This document shows, in pieces, positions 28,974 to 38,180 of a DNA stretch of 64,000 nt (position 1 is the stretch's first letter; the number at the start of each line of letters is the position of its first letter). The position numbers were made by a program, and so were the translations under genes. The stretch lies in NCBI RefSeq assembly GCF_001591505.1, contig NZ_BCVA01000004.1:124001-188000 (forward strand), read 5' to 3'. The notes under the pieces were generated by a model that saw nothing but the letters and a program-made list of their open reading frames with translations, made no database searches and was not told where the DNA came from. This DNA is from Neobacillus niacini NBRC 15566. GTDB taxonomy: Bacteria; Bacillota; Bacilli; Bacillales; Cytobacillaceae.

Positions 28974-30110
28974 ATGCTAAAAAATGTATTAATTACTGGC
29001 GGTGCAGGGTTTATCGGCAGCAGCTTAGCCTTGAAATTATTGGATAAAGGATATGAGGTAACTGTACTTGATAATTTATCTCCTCAAATTCATGGGGAAG
29101 ATGGTACATCATCCGAATTATTCTTGAAAATTAGAGATAAAGTTACCTTTATTAAAGGTGACGTTGTTAACAGTGATGATTGGAGAAAGGCCTTAAAGGG
29201 GCAGGATGTAGTCGTCCATTTAGCGGCTGAAACAGGTACTGGTCAATCCATGTATGAAATTAATAAATATATTGACGTGAATGTGAAGGGAACTTCCAAT
29301 TTGTTGGATATTTTGACAAATGAAGAACATCAGGTGAAAAAAATTGTTGTGGCTGCTTCGAGGGCGATTTACGGTGAAGGCATGTATCATTGTACGGAGC
29401 ATGGTACTGTTTACCCTGTTGAAAGAACAGAAGCAGATATGAGTATAGGCGATTTCGAAGTAAAGTGCCCAATTTGCAACCGTAACGTAGAGGTAATGGC
29501 AACAACGGAAGAAACGAAAATTCATCCAACATCAGTATATGGAATTACGAAACAAGTTCAGGAACAAATGTGTATGGTGGTTGGGAAGTCTTTAAATATT
29601 CCAGTTGTCGGTTACCGTTACCAAAACGTTTACGGGCCTGGTCAATCTTTAAAAAACCCTTATACAGGAATCTTGTCTATCTTTTCGACAATTATTAAAA
29701 ATAACAATAACATTAACATTTTCGAGGACGGTCTAGAATCAAGAGACTTTGTATTTATTGACGATATCGTAGATGCAACCATCCTTGGAATTGAAAAGGA
29801 AGAAGCAAACTTTGAAAGCTTCAATGTAGGGACAGGTGTGCCTACAACTGTTATTGAAGTAGCAAACGTCTTAAAGGAAAAATATGATTCTGACACTGAG
29901 ATTCAAATCAGCGGCAATTTCCGATTAGGTGATATTCGACATAACTTTGCAGATTTGACAAAAATCCAAGAGAAGTTAGGATTTACACCAAAAGTCAGCT
30001 TTGAAGAAGGTATCAGCAAGTTTGTTGATTGGGTAAATCAGCAAGAGGTAGTCGAAGACCGTTATCAAAAATCCATTGAGGAAATGAAGAAAAAAGGATT
30101 ATATAAATAA
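28974..30110 (+). CDS. NAD-dependent epimerase/dehydratase, dTDP-L-rhamnose 4-epimerase-like with a Cys-rich insert
   Basis: An extended SDR enzyme of 378 aa. It has ITGGAGFIGSSLA (NAD site), VHLAAETGTGQSMYE, AASRAIYGEG and the YGITK catalytic pair. An insert of about 50 residues between the SRAIYGEG strand and YGITK contains one Cys at YHC and a CPIC motif. This resembles the insert of WbiB-type dTDP-L-rhamnose 4-epimerases, which make dTDP-6-deoxy-L-talose. With rmlACBD 5.6 kb downstream, the substrate dTDP-L-rhamnose would be available. The specific assignment is inference; a UDP-sugar epimerase is the alternative. Confidence 0.72.
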   Translation: MLKNVLITGGAGFIGSSLALKLLDKGYEVTVLDNLSPQIHGEDGTSSELFLKIRDKVTFIKGDVVNSDDWRKALKGQDVVVHLAAETGTGQSMYEINKYIDVNVKGTSNLLDILTNEEHQVKKIVVAASRAIYGEGMYHCTEHGTVYPVERTEADMSIGDFEVKCPICNRNVEVMATTEETKIHPTSVYGITKQVQEQMCMVVGKSLNIPVVGYRYQNVYGPGQSLKNPYTGILSIFSTIIKNNNNINIFEDGLESRDFVFIDDIVDATILGIEKEEANFESFNVGTGVPTTVIEVANVLKEKYDSDTEIQISGNFRLGDIRHNFADLTKIQEKLGFTPKVSFEEGISKFVDWVNQQEVVEDRYQKSIEEMKKKGLYK

Positions 30111-31162
30111 TGGAATATCAGTTAAACAATAAAAAGATTTTGTTTTTGTGTCCTTTATTTTTTAATTATCACAAAAAATTAATGAGGGCGATGGAATCAA
30201 TGGGTGCTCAAGTCGATTACTTCGATGAGCGCCCTTCCAACACTTTTCTTTCAAAAGCACTACTTCGAATCAACCGAAACTTTGTAACAGGACAGATTAA
30301 CAAGCATTATGACGATATCACTTCTAAAATCAAAGATAAAAAATATGATTTCGTGTTTATTTGCCAGGCAGAAGCGACACCAAAGTCTTTTTTAAGAGAT
30401 GTGAGGAAACTAAATCCCAATGCGAAATTGGTCCTCATGTTATGGGATTCTGTAGCGAATAAAGTGAATACACTTGAGAAATTAGATCTTTTTGATGAGG
30501 TCTTTTCCTTTGATAAAAAGGACTGCGACCAATTTGGGCTGACTTTTAGACCTTTGTTTTTTGATAAGGAATATGAAGAGTTATCACAGGAAGAATCTGA
30601 ACTCATTTATGATTTGTTTTTCGTTGGTACCGTACATAGTGATCGTTACCTAATTTTAAATGAAGTCAGACAGCAATTTGAAAAAAATAACTTAAACGTT
30701 TTTTACTTTTTATATATCCCAAGTAAGATAATGTATTATCAGCGAAAACTATTAACGAGTGAATTACAAGGCAGCCAAATCACTGATTTTTCCTTTGTCG
30801 GTTTGCCAAGTGAGCAATTGACAGCGAAATTAAAGCAGTCTAAGGCTGTTGTTGATATTCAACATCCGAAGCAGACAGGTCTAACAATGAGAACGATTGA
30901 AATGCTCGGAGCGAATAAGAAGATCATTACGACCAATACAGATATCCAGTATTATGATTTTTATCATCCGAATAATATTTGTATCGTTGATCGAAACTCC
31001 GTTGTCGTCCCGACTGACTTTATGACTACTCCCTATGTTCCTGTTGATGATCAAGTGAAAGAGAGATACTCGATTAACTATTTTGTATTGGATGTATTAG
31101 GGTTAACAGAAAAGGATAACCATGAGTTTTATTCGAATAAAAGTGGTGGTGAAATTCGATGA
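30110..31162 (+). CDS. Putative GT-B-like polysaccharide biosynthesis protein
   Basis: 350 aa, no signal peptide or membrane helix. It begins with KKILFLCPLFFNYHKKLMRAM and has FVGTVHSDRYLILNEV and a C-terminal KQTGLTMRTIEMLGANKKIITTN-type segment seen in capsular biosynthesis glycosyltransferases of the CgeB-like or DUF3880/Glyco_trans_1 kind. Its start overlaps the previous stop (TAATG) and its end overlaps the next gene by 4 bp, so it belongs to the operon. A sugar transferase role is likely, but the family call is tentative. Confidence 0.62.
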   Translation: MEYQLNNKKILFLCPLFFNYHKKLMRAMESMGAQVDYFDERPSNTFLSKALLRINRNFVTGQINKHYDDITSKIKDKKYDFVFICQAEATPKSFLRDVRKLNPNAKLVLMLWDSVANKVNTLEKLDLFDEVFSFDKKDCDQFGLTFRPLFFDKEYEELSQEESELIYDLFFVGTVHSDRYLILNEVRQQFEKNNLNVFYFLYIPSKIMYYQRKLLTSELQGSQITDFSFVGLPSEQLTAKLKQSKAVVDIQHPKQTGLTMRTIEMLGANKKIITTNTDIQYYDFYHPNNICIVDRNSVVVPTDFMTTPYVPVDDQVKERYSINYFVLDVLGLTEKDNHEFYSNKSGGEIR

Positions 31163-31875
31163 AGGTTTCTGTAGCAATGGCCACTTATAATGGGGAAAAA
31201 TACCTTGAACAGCAAATAGACAGCATTCTAATGCAGTTAGGCAGTGAGGATGAATTAATCATTTCGGATGATCATTCATCTGACCAGACCATAGCTATTA
31301 TTGAAAGATATTTAAAAAACGACCAGCGTGTGAAGTTATTTACGAATGAAGAATCTGGAGTGACTTCAAATTTTGAGAATGCGATTAAGCGTACTCAAAA
31401 TGACATCATCTTTTTAAGTGATCAGGATGATATTTGGAAACCGGAAAAAGTAAAAACAGTTAAATCGTACTATGAGAAACATCCAAACATCCAAATGATT
31501 ATGTCAGATATCACAGTTGTTGATAACCAACTCAACACCACCATCGAGTCGTTTTTTCACTATAGAGGGAGCCGGGCAGGTGTAATCAAAAATATCTTTA
31601 AGAATAGTTATATCGGTTGTGCGATGTCTTTTAGAAAAGAATTAAAGACGAAAATACTACCTATTCCTCGTAATGTACCGATGCATGATATGTGGATAGG
31701 TTTGGTTGCAGACATGAATAAATCAGCATTACTTATACCAGAAAAGCTTATTTATTACCGCAGACATGACGCGACGGTTACGACTGTTGAAAATACTTCC
31801 TCATTTAAGGAAAAATTACTTTGGCGATACCAAATCTCTACGTTGCTTTTAAAATCGAAGTTAAAAAATAAATAA
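31159..31875 (+). CDS. GT2 glycosyltransferase (rhamnosyltransferase-like)
   Basis: 238 aa with a GT-A fold. It has SVAMATYNGEKYLEQQIDSI at the N terminus, IISDDHSSDQT, FLSDQDDIWKPEK (the metal-binding DxD) and PMHDMWIGLVADM. This is the pattern of alpha-L-rhamnosyltransferase-like GT2 proteins in capsule loci. It overlaps the upstream gene by 4 bp (ATGA) and closes the operon before a terminator. Rhamnose transfer fits the nearby rml genes but is not proven. Confidence 0.78.
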   Translation: MKVSVAMATYNGEKYLEQQIDSILMQLGSEDELIISDDHSSDQTIAIIERYLKNDQRVKLFTNEESGVTSNFENAIKRTQNDIIFLSDQDDIWKPEKVKTVKSYYEKHPNIQMIMSDITVVDNQLNTTIESFFHYRGSRAGVIKNIFKNSYIGCAMSFRKELKTKILPIPRNVPMHDMWIGLVADMNKSALLIPEKLIYYRRHDATVTTVENTSSFKEKLLWRYQISTLLLKSKLKNK

Positions 31876-31882
31876 ATGATAG

Positions 31883-31926
31883 AAAAAATAGTATGTTTTC
31901 TAATAGGGAAATCATACTATTTTTTT
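31883..31926 (+). terminator. Terminator after the epimerase operon
   Basis: AAAAAATAGTATG pairs with CATACTATTTTTT, leaving a loop of about 16 nt and a T tract. Confidence 0.85.
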
Positions 31927-32142
31927 CAGCAATTAGAAAACCACTGGTAAAAAGAAATGATACAAAATAATTTTAGAAAATGCTATAATCTCTTTTGTGT
32001 GTAATTTGTGATAGAGTTATAGAATAGTTTTTTGAAATTATGTCATTTTCTCTTGCTTTCAAGCTTGCTTAAAAGAAAAACAAGTTGAATTTTATATCAG
32101 CCTGAGGTCAACAATAATTTTGATTAATAGGTGGGATGCATA

Positions 32143-33228
32143 GTGCTTCTAAAAGGTAATACGATTGAACACTTCATTACTAATAAAAAGAATAATTTAG
32201 ATATTATACGGTTTTTTGCAGCATCCTTGGTTTTATTTTCACACGCCTACCCTTTAACAACAGGTAATAATGGTTCTGAACCGTTTGCGATTATGACCAA
32301 TGGAGAAATGACTTTCGGTGAACTAGCAGTTGCCATTTTCTTTGTCATCAGTGGATTTCTAATTACACAAAGTTTCGATCGTTCTAAAAATCCGATTAAC
32401 TATTTCAAAGCAAGAAGCTTGAGAATCTTTCCTGGTCTCATCTTCTGTGTACTATTGTCAATATTTTTACTTGGACCAATACTTACTAATTTAAACGTAA
32501 AAGACTACTTCACAAACCGTGAAACCTATGATTATTTAAAAACGATCACATTGTACTGGATGCAATATGACCTGCCAGGATTATTCCCAAATAATAGTTG
32601 GCCTTCAGCAGTAAATGGTTCTTTATGGACATTATGGTATGAGTTTTTCTTTTATTTTGTGGTGGCCGTCCTTGGTGTAACAAGACTGCTTGACAAAAGA
32701 ATCGTATTGATTGGTTTTATCCTTGCTACTGGTCTTTATTGGTTAGGCAGGGGCGGGTTCTATACAGATTTATTTCGATATTTTAGTGCTGGGATGGTGT
32801 TTTATCTTTTTAGGAAAGAAATAAAATTAAATGGCATGATGGCAGCAGCGTCCTTCATCATATTAATTTTAACTGCTAGGAACGGCTACTTTGAATATTC
32901 ACTTTCTATAGTAGGAACCTATCTCATTTTTTATTTAGCTTTCGCTTCGAAAGTTAAGTTTCATAACTTTGGTAAATATGGTGATTTTTCTTATGGTATC
33001 TATATTTATGCCTTTCCTATTCAGCAAATCATGACACAAGCGTTCAACAATCAGTTAACGCCATTCGAAAATTTCTTATTGTCCTTCCCTGTTACCTTAC
33101 TATTTGCGATTCTTTCTTGGTATTTGGTTGAAAAACAAGCATTAAAATATAAAAAACTTTCTATTAAAGCTATTTTCCAGAAAAAGAAAATTTACGTAGA
33201 AAATTCTATTAATTCAAATGCTAACTGA
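32143..33228 (+). CDS. Membrane acyltransferase (acyltransferase 3 / OafA-like)
   Basis: 361 aa with about ten membrane helices. The family start NNLDIIRFFAASLVLFSHAYP holds the conserved catalytic His, followed by AVAIFFVISGFLI and the RSLRIFPG motif. A VNGSLWTLWYEFFFYFV segment is also typical. Members O-acetylate or otherwise acylate sugars. The GTG at 32143 has GGTGGGA six bases upstream and is chosen over GTG 32131. It probably decorates the second locus's polysaccharide. Confidence 0.85.
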   Translation: MLLKGNTIEHFITNKKNNLDIIRFFAASLVLFSHAYPLTTGNNGSEPFAIMTNGEMTFGELAVAIFFVISGFLITQSFDRSKNPINYFKARSLRIFPGLIFCVLLSIFLLGPILTNLNVKDYFTNRETYDYLKTITLYWMQYDLPGLFPNNSWPSAVNGSLWTLWYEFFFYFVVAVLGVTRLLDKRIVLIGFILATGLYWLGRGGFYTDLFRYFSAGMVFYLFRKEIKLNGMMAAASFIILILTARNGYFEYSLSIVGTYLIFYLAFASKVKFHNFGKYGDFSYGIYIYAFPIQQIMTQAFNNQLTPFENFLLSFPVTLLFAILSWYLVEKQALKYKKLSIKAIFQKKKIYVENSINSNAN

Positions 33229-33276
33229 AAAATAGCATTTTTATGATTGGAATACGTAATTGCTCCGGGAGGCACC

Positions 33277-34611
33277 ATGAATAAATTTGAAAAAATATTA
33301 CTAACCATCTTTTTTATTGAGGTATTTGTCGGCGGTGGGGGACGTCTAATTGACTTTGGCGTTTTATCAATCCGACAAGTTCTATTCTTACTGCTAATTT
33401 TCACTTTTGTTTTTCGGATTGTGAAGGAGAAGGCATTTTTTGATAAAAATATAAATACATTTTTTCGATTTAATCCTGTATCCATTGGGATTTATGCGCT
33501 TTTAGTATGGTTCGCAGCCAGTGCATTAATTGGTTATCTTAACGGCAATCCGCTTTCCATCATAGTTACGGATTTCTTAAGAGTTTCATACTTTGCATTG
33601 TATTTTCCATTAGCTTACTACATTGCGAATGAGCGATTTACTTTTGGTCGAATTATTCAGATATTAAAGTATAGTGCCCTTGCAGTTGCTATCTTTACCA
33701 TTACTGTTGACTTGTTGGGGAAAACTGTTTTTGCTGCCAATTTTTATCCTTTCTATGTATTCATGAACACAATCATGAATGATGATTTATTTTTTCGTCC
33801 CAGCAACAGTGTCTTTTATAAGAGTCATTTATTTGTTTTAATTGCTCTTATTCTTTCATTGAATAATGTGTTGAATAAAAAATATCAAAGATTGGATATT
33901 GCAATTGTTATTCTAGCTTCAATTTCAGTACTTTGGTCAGAAACACGGGGATTCTTACTGGCATTCATGCTGAGTGTAATTATGATTATAGCGTTAGATG
34001 TTAAAATTATTGTTGATCCGATTAAGGGATTATCAAACAAGCTAAAAAAGTTGGTTCAAACTAATCAATTTATTAAAAAGTTTACACTATCGATATTGGT
34101 GTTGGTAGCAGTTCCATTTATGTTTCAATATATGACGCTTGAACGATTTGAAACGGCTCCTGTTGAACAAAATAACAATGCAATCGAACAACCTAAAGAA
34201 GTGGATGATGTTAGTGTAAACGCTCGAATGGAATTCATTGTTGCTTCTAAAGATATCCTTGTTATTCCTAAGTATCTAATCTTTGGAATGGGTTATGGAT
34301 CAGAAGTGGCAGGTAGAACAGATGGGCTTGAAATGAGTTTTCTTGACATTTTATTGGAGCAGGGAATTATTGGGTTAGCTATTTGGGGATATTTATTTCT
34401 AATCGTTTTCTTTAATTACTATAGTGCCTACAAAAGAGGAAAACAACTTACAACTTTAGATATATCACTCATGGCTGCCTTTATGGGGATATTGTTGTTA
34501 ACAAACATTAATCCATTTATAAACAATCCTATTGGAATTAGTTTCTTTCTTGTCATGCTAATCGTATCACAAGCAAAGAAAGAATTAAGGGCAAGTGAGG
34601 ATATCCGATGA
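33277..34611 (+). CDS. O-antigen ligase/polymerase-like membrane protein, second locus (Wzy candidate)
   Basis: 444 aa with about 11-12 helices. An extracellular loop (residues ~280-330) precedes KYLIFGMGYGSEVAG and MSFLDILLEQGIIGLAIWGY, the region where O-antigen ligase/Wzy proteins carry their signature; the usual His-Asn pair is replaced by MSFLD, so the motif is weak. The ATG at 33277 follows GGGAGG and is preferred over the TTG at 33247. It overlaps the next glycosyltransferase gene by 4 bp. Confidence 0.7.
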   Translation: MNKFEKILLTIFFIEVFVGGGGRLIDFGVLSIRQVLFLLLIFTFVFRIVKEKAFFDKNINTFFRFNPVSIGIYALLVWFAASALIGYLNGNPLSIIVTDFLRVSYFALYFPLAYYIANERFTFGRIIQILKYSALAVAIFTITVDLLGKTVFAANFYPFYVFMNTIMNDDLFFRPSNSVFYKSHLFVLIALILSLNNVLNKKYQRLDIAIVILASISVLWSETRGFLLAFMLSVIMIIALDVKIIVDPIKGLSNKLKKLVQTNQFIKKFTLSILVLVAVPFMFQYMTLERFETAPVEQNNNAIEQPKEVDDVSVNARMEFIVASKDILVIPKYLIFGMGYGSEVAGRTDGLEMSFLDILLEQGIIGLAIWGYLFLIVFFNYYSAYKRGKQLTTLDISLMAAFMGILLLTNINPFINNPIGISFFLVMLIVSQAKKELRASEDIR

Positions 34612-35441
34612 AAATAACTATGGTTATTGTTTTATATAAACTTAAACCAGAGGAAAGTAAAACGTTTCAAACATTAATTCAAGCTCTGTCTAAAAATAAT
34701 CAATCTAATCAAGAAATAAAGCTGCTTTTATATGATAATAGTCCATCTAAGCATGATTTTAATCCCCTCAACTACGAGGGGATACATATTAGCTACCATC
34801 ATGATCCACGTAATTTAGGAATTGCCACAGCGTATAATTTTGCCTGGTCCGTTGCAAAACAAAATGGAAGTACCTGGCTGCTATTGCTGGACCATGATAC
34901 AGAAATAACAGGTGGTTATTTACATTCAGTTTTTAACCATCTTGATATGCCTAGTGATGTTGTAGCCGTTATCCCAAAAATTAATAGTGAGAACATAATG
35001 ATTTCTCCTGTTTTCAGTGATTCTCTTCGACCGCTAAAAGAGGCTCGTCCTGCTCCTGGTCTTCAGGAGAAGCCGGTCATGGCTATTAATTCTGGCACAT
35101 TAATAACGATAAATTTTTTAAATGAAATAAATGGTTTTAATAAAGACTTTCCACTTGATTATTTGGACCATTGGTTCTTTTTTGAAATCTATAATAAAGG
35201 CCGTAAAGTATGGTTGATGGATGCTACTTTAGAGCATGAGTTATCAGTCATGGATTATTCTAGAGTTTCATTAGAACGTTATCAAAGTATCTTGGACTCC
35301 GAAAAGAATTTTTACCTGCACTATAAAAAAGAACTGTGGCCTTCTTATAGAAAGCAGTTGGCAAAACGTTTTCTTAAACAAATGGTAACAGTTAAAAATA
35401 AGAAGATAGCTATGTGTACCTTAAAAGGGATTTTTTCGTAG
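34608..35441 (+). CDS. GT2 glycosyltransferase, second locus
   Basis: 277 aa with a GT-A fold. Family features are TMVIVLYKLKPEES at the N terminus, YHHDPRNLGIATAYNFAW, LLLLDHDTEI (DxD equivalent) and LDYLDHWFFFEIYNKG. This resembles rhamnosyltransferase-type GT2 enzymes. It is translationally coupled to the polymerase gene (ATGA overlap). A terminator follows at 35461. Donor and linkage are unknown. Confidence 0.78.
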   Translation: MKITMVIVLYKLKPEESKTFQTLIQALSKNNQSNQEIKLLLYDNSPSKHDFNPLNYEGIHISYHHDPRNLGIATAYNFAWSVAKQNGSTWLLLLDHDTEITGGYLHSVFNHLDMPSDVVAVIPKINSENIMISPVFSDSLRPLKEARPAPGLQEKPVMAINSGTLITINFLNEINGFNKDFPLDYLDHWFFFEIYNKGRKVWLMDATLEHELSVMDYSRVSLERYQSILDSEKNFYLHYKKELWPSYRKQLAKRFLKQMVTVKNKKIAMCTLKGIFS

Positions 35442-35460
35442 TAGGTGTAAAAGGAAGTTG

Positions 35461-35487
35461 GGTATCTTTAAAAGAAGATACCTTTTT
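35461..35487 (+). terminator. Terminator after the acyltransferase-polymerase-GT2 group
   Basis: GGTATCTTT pairs with GAAGATACC around an AAAA loop, followed by five T residues. Confidence 0.85.
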
Positions 35488-35688
35488 GCAGTGCCAACAT
35501 AAATCGCTGAAATTTCGGGAATATTTAAAAAAAACATTGTAAACGAGCTTGTAGTTAAATTAAAAATATAACGTTTTTCTTACAATCATGTTAATGATTG
35601 TCTTTTTGTCACAACCTTCTTTATAATGGGGAATGGAAAACTTGTCAGTTTTTGTAGATAATAAATGTATATTCTAGGAGGGGTTTAC

Positions 35689-36561
35689 ATGAAAGGAATT
35701 ATTCTAGCTGGCGGCAGCGGGACCAGACTATATCCTTTAACAAAAGTTGTTTCAAAGCAATTATTACCTGTATATGACAAACCTATGATCTATTATCCAC
35801 TATCTGTTTTAATGTTAGCAGGTATCAAGGATATTTTAATTATTTCAACACCAGAGGATACAGAAAGATTCGAACAAATCTTAGGTGATGGCTCTGATCT
35901 AGGTATGAACTTTACATACAAAATTCAGCCGCATCCCGGCGGTTTGGCTCAAGCCTTTATTTTAGGTGATGAGTTCATCGGAGACGATAATGTGGCGCTT
36001 GTCCTTGGTGATAACATTTTTTATGGACATGGATTAACAGAACTATTAAAAAGGGCTGCTGCACGTGAAACTGGCGCGACTGTTTTCGGTTATTACGTTA
36101 ACGATCCAGAACGTTTTGGTGTAGTAGAATTTGATGAAAGTGGAAAAGCCGTTTCCATTGAGGAAAAGCCTGAAGTGCCTAAATCCAATTATGCGGTCAC
36201 TGGTCTTTACTTTTATGATAATCGTGTCGTCAATATTGCAAAAAGTATTAAACCGTCACCGCGTGGCGAATTAGAGATTACAGACATTAATAAAGCTTAT
36301 CTAGAGATGGGCGAGCTTAATGTCGAACTACTTGGACGTGGTTATGCCTGGTTAGATACTGGTACACATGCATCCTTGCTTGAAGCTTCACAATTTATTG
36401 AAACGGTTGAGAAGAGACAATCATTAAAAATTGCCTGCCTGGAAGAGATTGCTTACAAAATGGGCTATATTTCAAAAGAGAAATTAATAGAGCTGGCAGA
36501 ACCACTTAAGAAAAATCAATATGGTCAATACTTAATTAAAGTTGCAAACCAAGGAAGATAA
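35689..36561 (+). CDS. rmlA: Glucose-1-phosphate thymidylyltransferase
   Basis: First step of dTDP-L-rhamnose synthesis: dTTP plus glucose-1-phosphate gives dTDP-glucose. It has the nucleotidyltransferase start [36 protein letters not shown]-like [21 protein letters not shown] and [11 protein letters not shown]. 290 aa, normal. The ATG at 35689 follows AGGAGGGG; the upstream in-frame start at 35665 is less likely. It heads the compact rmlACBD operon. Confidence 0.97.
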   Translation: MKGIILAGGSGTRLYPLTKVVSKQLLPVYDKPMIYYPLSVLMLAGIKDILIISTPEDTERFEQILGDGSDLGMNFTYKIQPHPGGLAQAFILGDEFIGDDNVALVLGDNIFYGHGLTELLKRAAARETGATVFGYYVNDPERFGVVEFDESGKAVSIEEKPEVPKSNYAVTGLYFYDNRVVNIAKSIKPSPRGELEITDINKAYLEMGELNVELLGRGYAWLDTGTHASLLEASQFIETVEKRQSLKIACLEEIAYKMGYISKEKLIELAEPLKKNQYGQYLIKVANQGR

Positions 36562-36581
36562 TCGATAAGCGAGGTACGAAC

Positions 36582-37142
36582 ATGAATATTATTGATACAA
36601 AAATACCTGATTTAAAAATTTTAGAACCCAAAGTTTTTGGGGACCACCGCGGGTACTTCATGGAAAGTTATAATAAAGAGTTATTTGAATCATTAGGCTT
36701 ACACTATGATTTTGTTCAAGATAATCAATCGTTATCTGCGGCTGTTGGAACGCTTAGAGGCCTTCATTTTCAATTAAATCCTAAGGCGCAAACAAAGGTG
36801 GTACGCTGCGTGACGGGAGCCATCTATGATGTTGCGGTTGATATCCGTCAAGGTTCTCCTACATATGGACAATGGGTGGGAGTCATTTTAAGCGAGTATA
36901 ATAAGCGTCAGCTTGTCGTTCCAAAGGGATTTGCTCACGGCTTTTGTACACTTGTTCCAGATACTACGGTCGCTTACAAGGTAGACGAATATTATTCTCC
37001 TGAGCACGATGGCGGTATTCTTTGGAATGACCCAGAATTAGGTATTGATTGGCCGGCAGCTAATCCGATTCTTTCTGATAAAGATACGAAGCACCCAACG
37101 TTACGTGAAGCTACTCATTTAAATTTTGTGTACGAGAAATAG
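36582..37142 (+). CDS. rmlC: dTDP-4-dehydrorhamnose 3,5-epimerase
   Basis: Third step of the pathway. A cupin of 186 aa with DHRGYFMESYN, LRGLHFQLNPKAQ (catalytic His region), VDIRQGSPTYGQW and PKGFAHGF. It lies 20 bp after rmlA and 15 bp before rmlB. The order A-C-B-D is common in Gram-positive bacteria. Confidence 0.97.
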   Translation: MNIIDTKIPDLKILEPKVFGDHRGYFMESYNKELFESLGLHYDFVQDNQSLSAAVGTLRGLHFQLNPKAQTKVVRCVTGAIYDVAVDIRQGSPTYGQWVGVILSEYNKRQLVVPKGFAHGFCTLVPDTTVAYKVDEYYSPEHDGGILWNDPELGIDWPAANPILSDKDTKHPTLREATHLNFVYEK

Positions 37143-37157
37143 GAGGCAAAAGCAAAT

Positions 37158-38180
37158 ATGAAGTTATTAGTTACAGGCGGAGCTGGCTTTATTGGCAGCA
37201 ACTTTGTCCGTTATATGGTAAATAAATATCCTGAATACAAAATCGTTAATCTTGATTTGTTAACATATGCAGGGAATCTTGAAAACCTTAAAGATATTGA
37301 AAATGCAGCTAATTATAAATTTGTTCGTGGTGACATTGCTGACCGTGAATTTATTAATGGCCTTTTTCAAGAAGAGAAGTTCAACTATGTGTTGAATTTT
37401 GCAGCAGAATCCCACGTTGACCGCAGCATTACGGATCCTGGAATCTTTGTTCAGACAAATATCCAAGGAACATTGGCACTCTTGGATGCGGCTAAAACAT
37501 TTGGTGTTACAAAATATCTTCAAGTTTCAACAGATGAAGTTTATGGAACTTTAGGTGAAACAGGTTATTTCACTGAAGAGACTCCATTAGCAGCAAACAG
37601 CCCATATAGTGCAAGTAAAGCTGGTGCGGACTTACTTGTTCGTGCGTATCATGAAACGTTTGGTCTTCCTGTGAATATTACACGCTGCTCAAATAACTAT
37701 GGTCCTTTCCACTTCCCTGAGAAGCTTATTCCATTAATGATCATCAATGCTTTACACGATAAGGAACTGCCGATTTATGGAGATGGGTTGAACATTCGTG
37801 ATTGGCTTCATGTTGAAGACCACTGCCAAGCAATTGATCTTGTTCTACACAAAGGACGTAATGGTGAAGTGTACAATGTCGGCGGCAATAATGAACGTAC
37901 AAACATTGAAATCGTAAAAACTATTCTTAAGCATTTAAACAAGCCAGAGTCTCTAATGAAGTTCGTTACAGACCGACCTGGTCATGACCGTCGTTACGCG
38001 ATTGATGCAACGAAGCTTCGTACAGAGCTAGGCTGGTCACCAAAATATAACTTCGATACAGGTATTGAACAAACAATTAATTGGTATCTGAATAATCGTG
38101 AGTGGTGGGAAAACATCATCTCTGGTGAATACCAAGATTATGTGAAATCTCAGTATGGCGACAGATTAGGGGTAGAATAA
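37158..38180 (+). CDS. rmlB: dTDP-glucose 4,6-dehydratase
   Basis: Second step: dTDP-glucose to dTDP-4-keto-6-deoxyglucose. An extended SDR of 340 aa with VTGGAGFIGSNFVRYMV, NFAAESHVDRSI, the catalytic STDEVYG (Asp-Glu pair) and YSASK. C-terminal NWYLNNREWWENI is typical of RmlB. AGGAGG precedes the ATG. Its stop overlaps the rmlD start (TAATG). Confidence 0.97.
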   Translation: MKLLVTGGAGFIGSNFVRYMVNKYPEYKIVNLDLLTYAGNLENLKDIENAANYKFVRGDIADREFINGLFQEEKFNYVLNFAAESHVDRSITDPGIFVQTNIQGTLALLDAAKTFGVTKYLQVSTDEVYGTLGETGYFTEETPLAANSPYSASKAGADLLVRAYHETFGLPVNITRCSNNYGPFHFPEKLIPLMIINALHDKELPIYGDGLNIRDWLHVEDHCQAIDLVLHKGRNGEVYNVGGNNERTNIEIVKTILKHLNKPESLMKFVTDRPGHDRRYAIDATKLRTELGWSPKYNFDTGIEQTINWYLNNREWWENIISGEYQDYVKSQYGDRLGVE

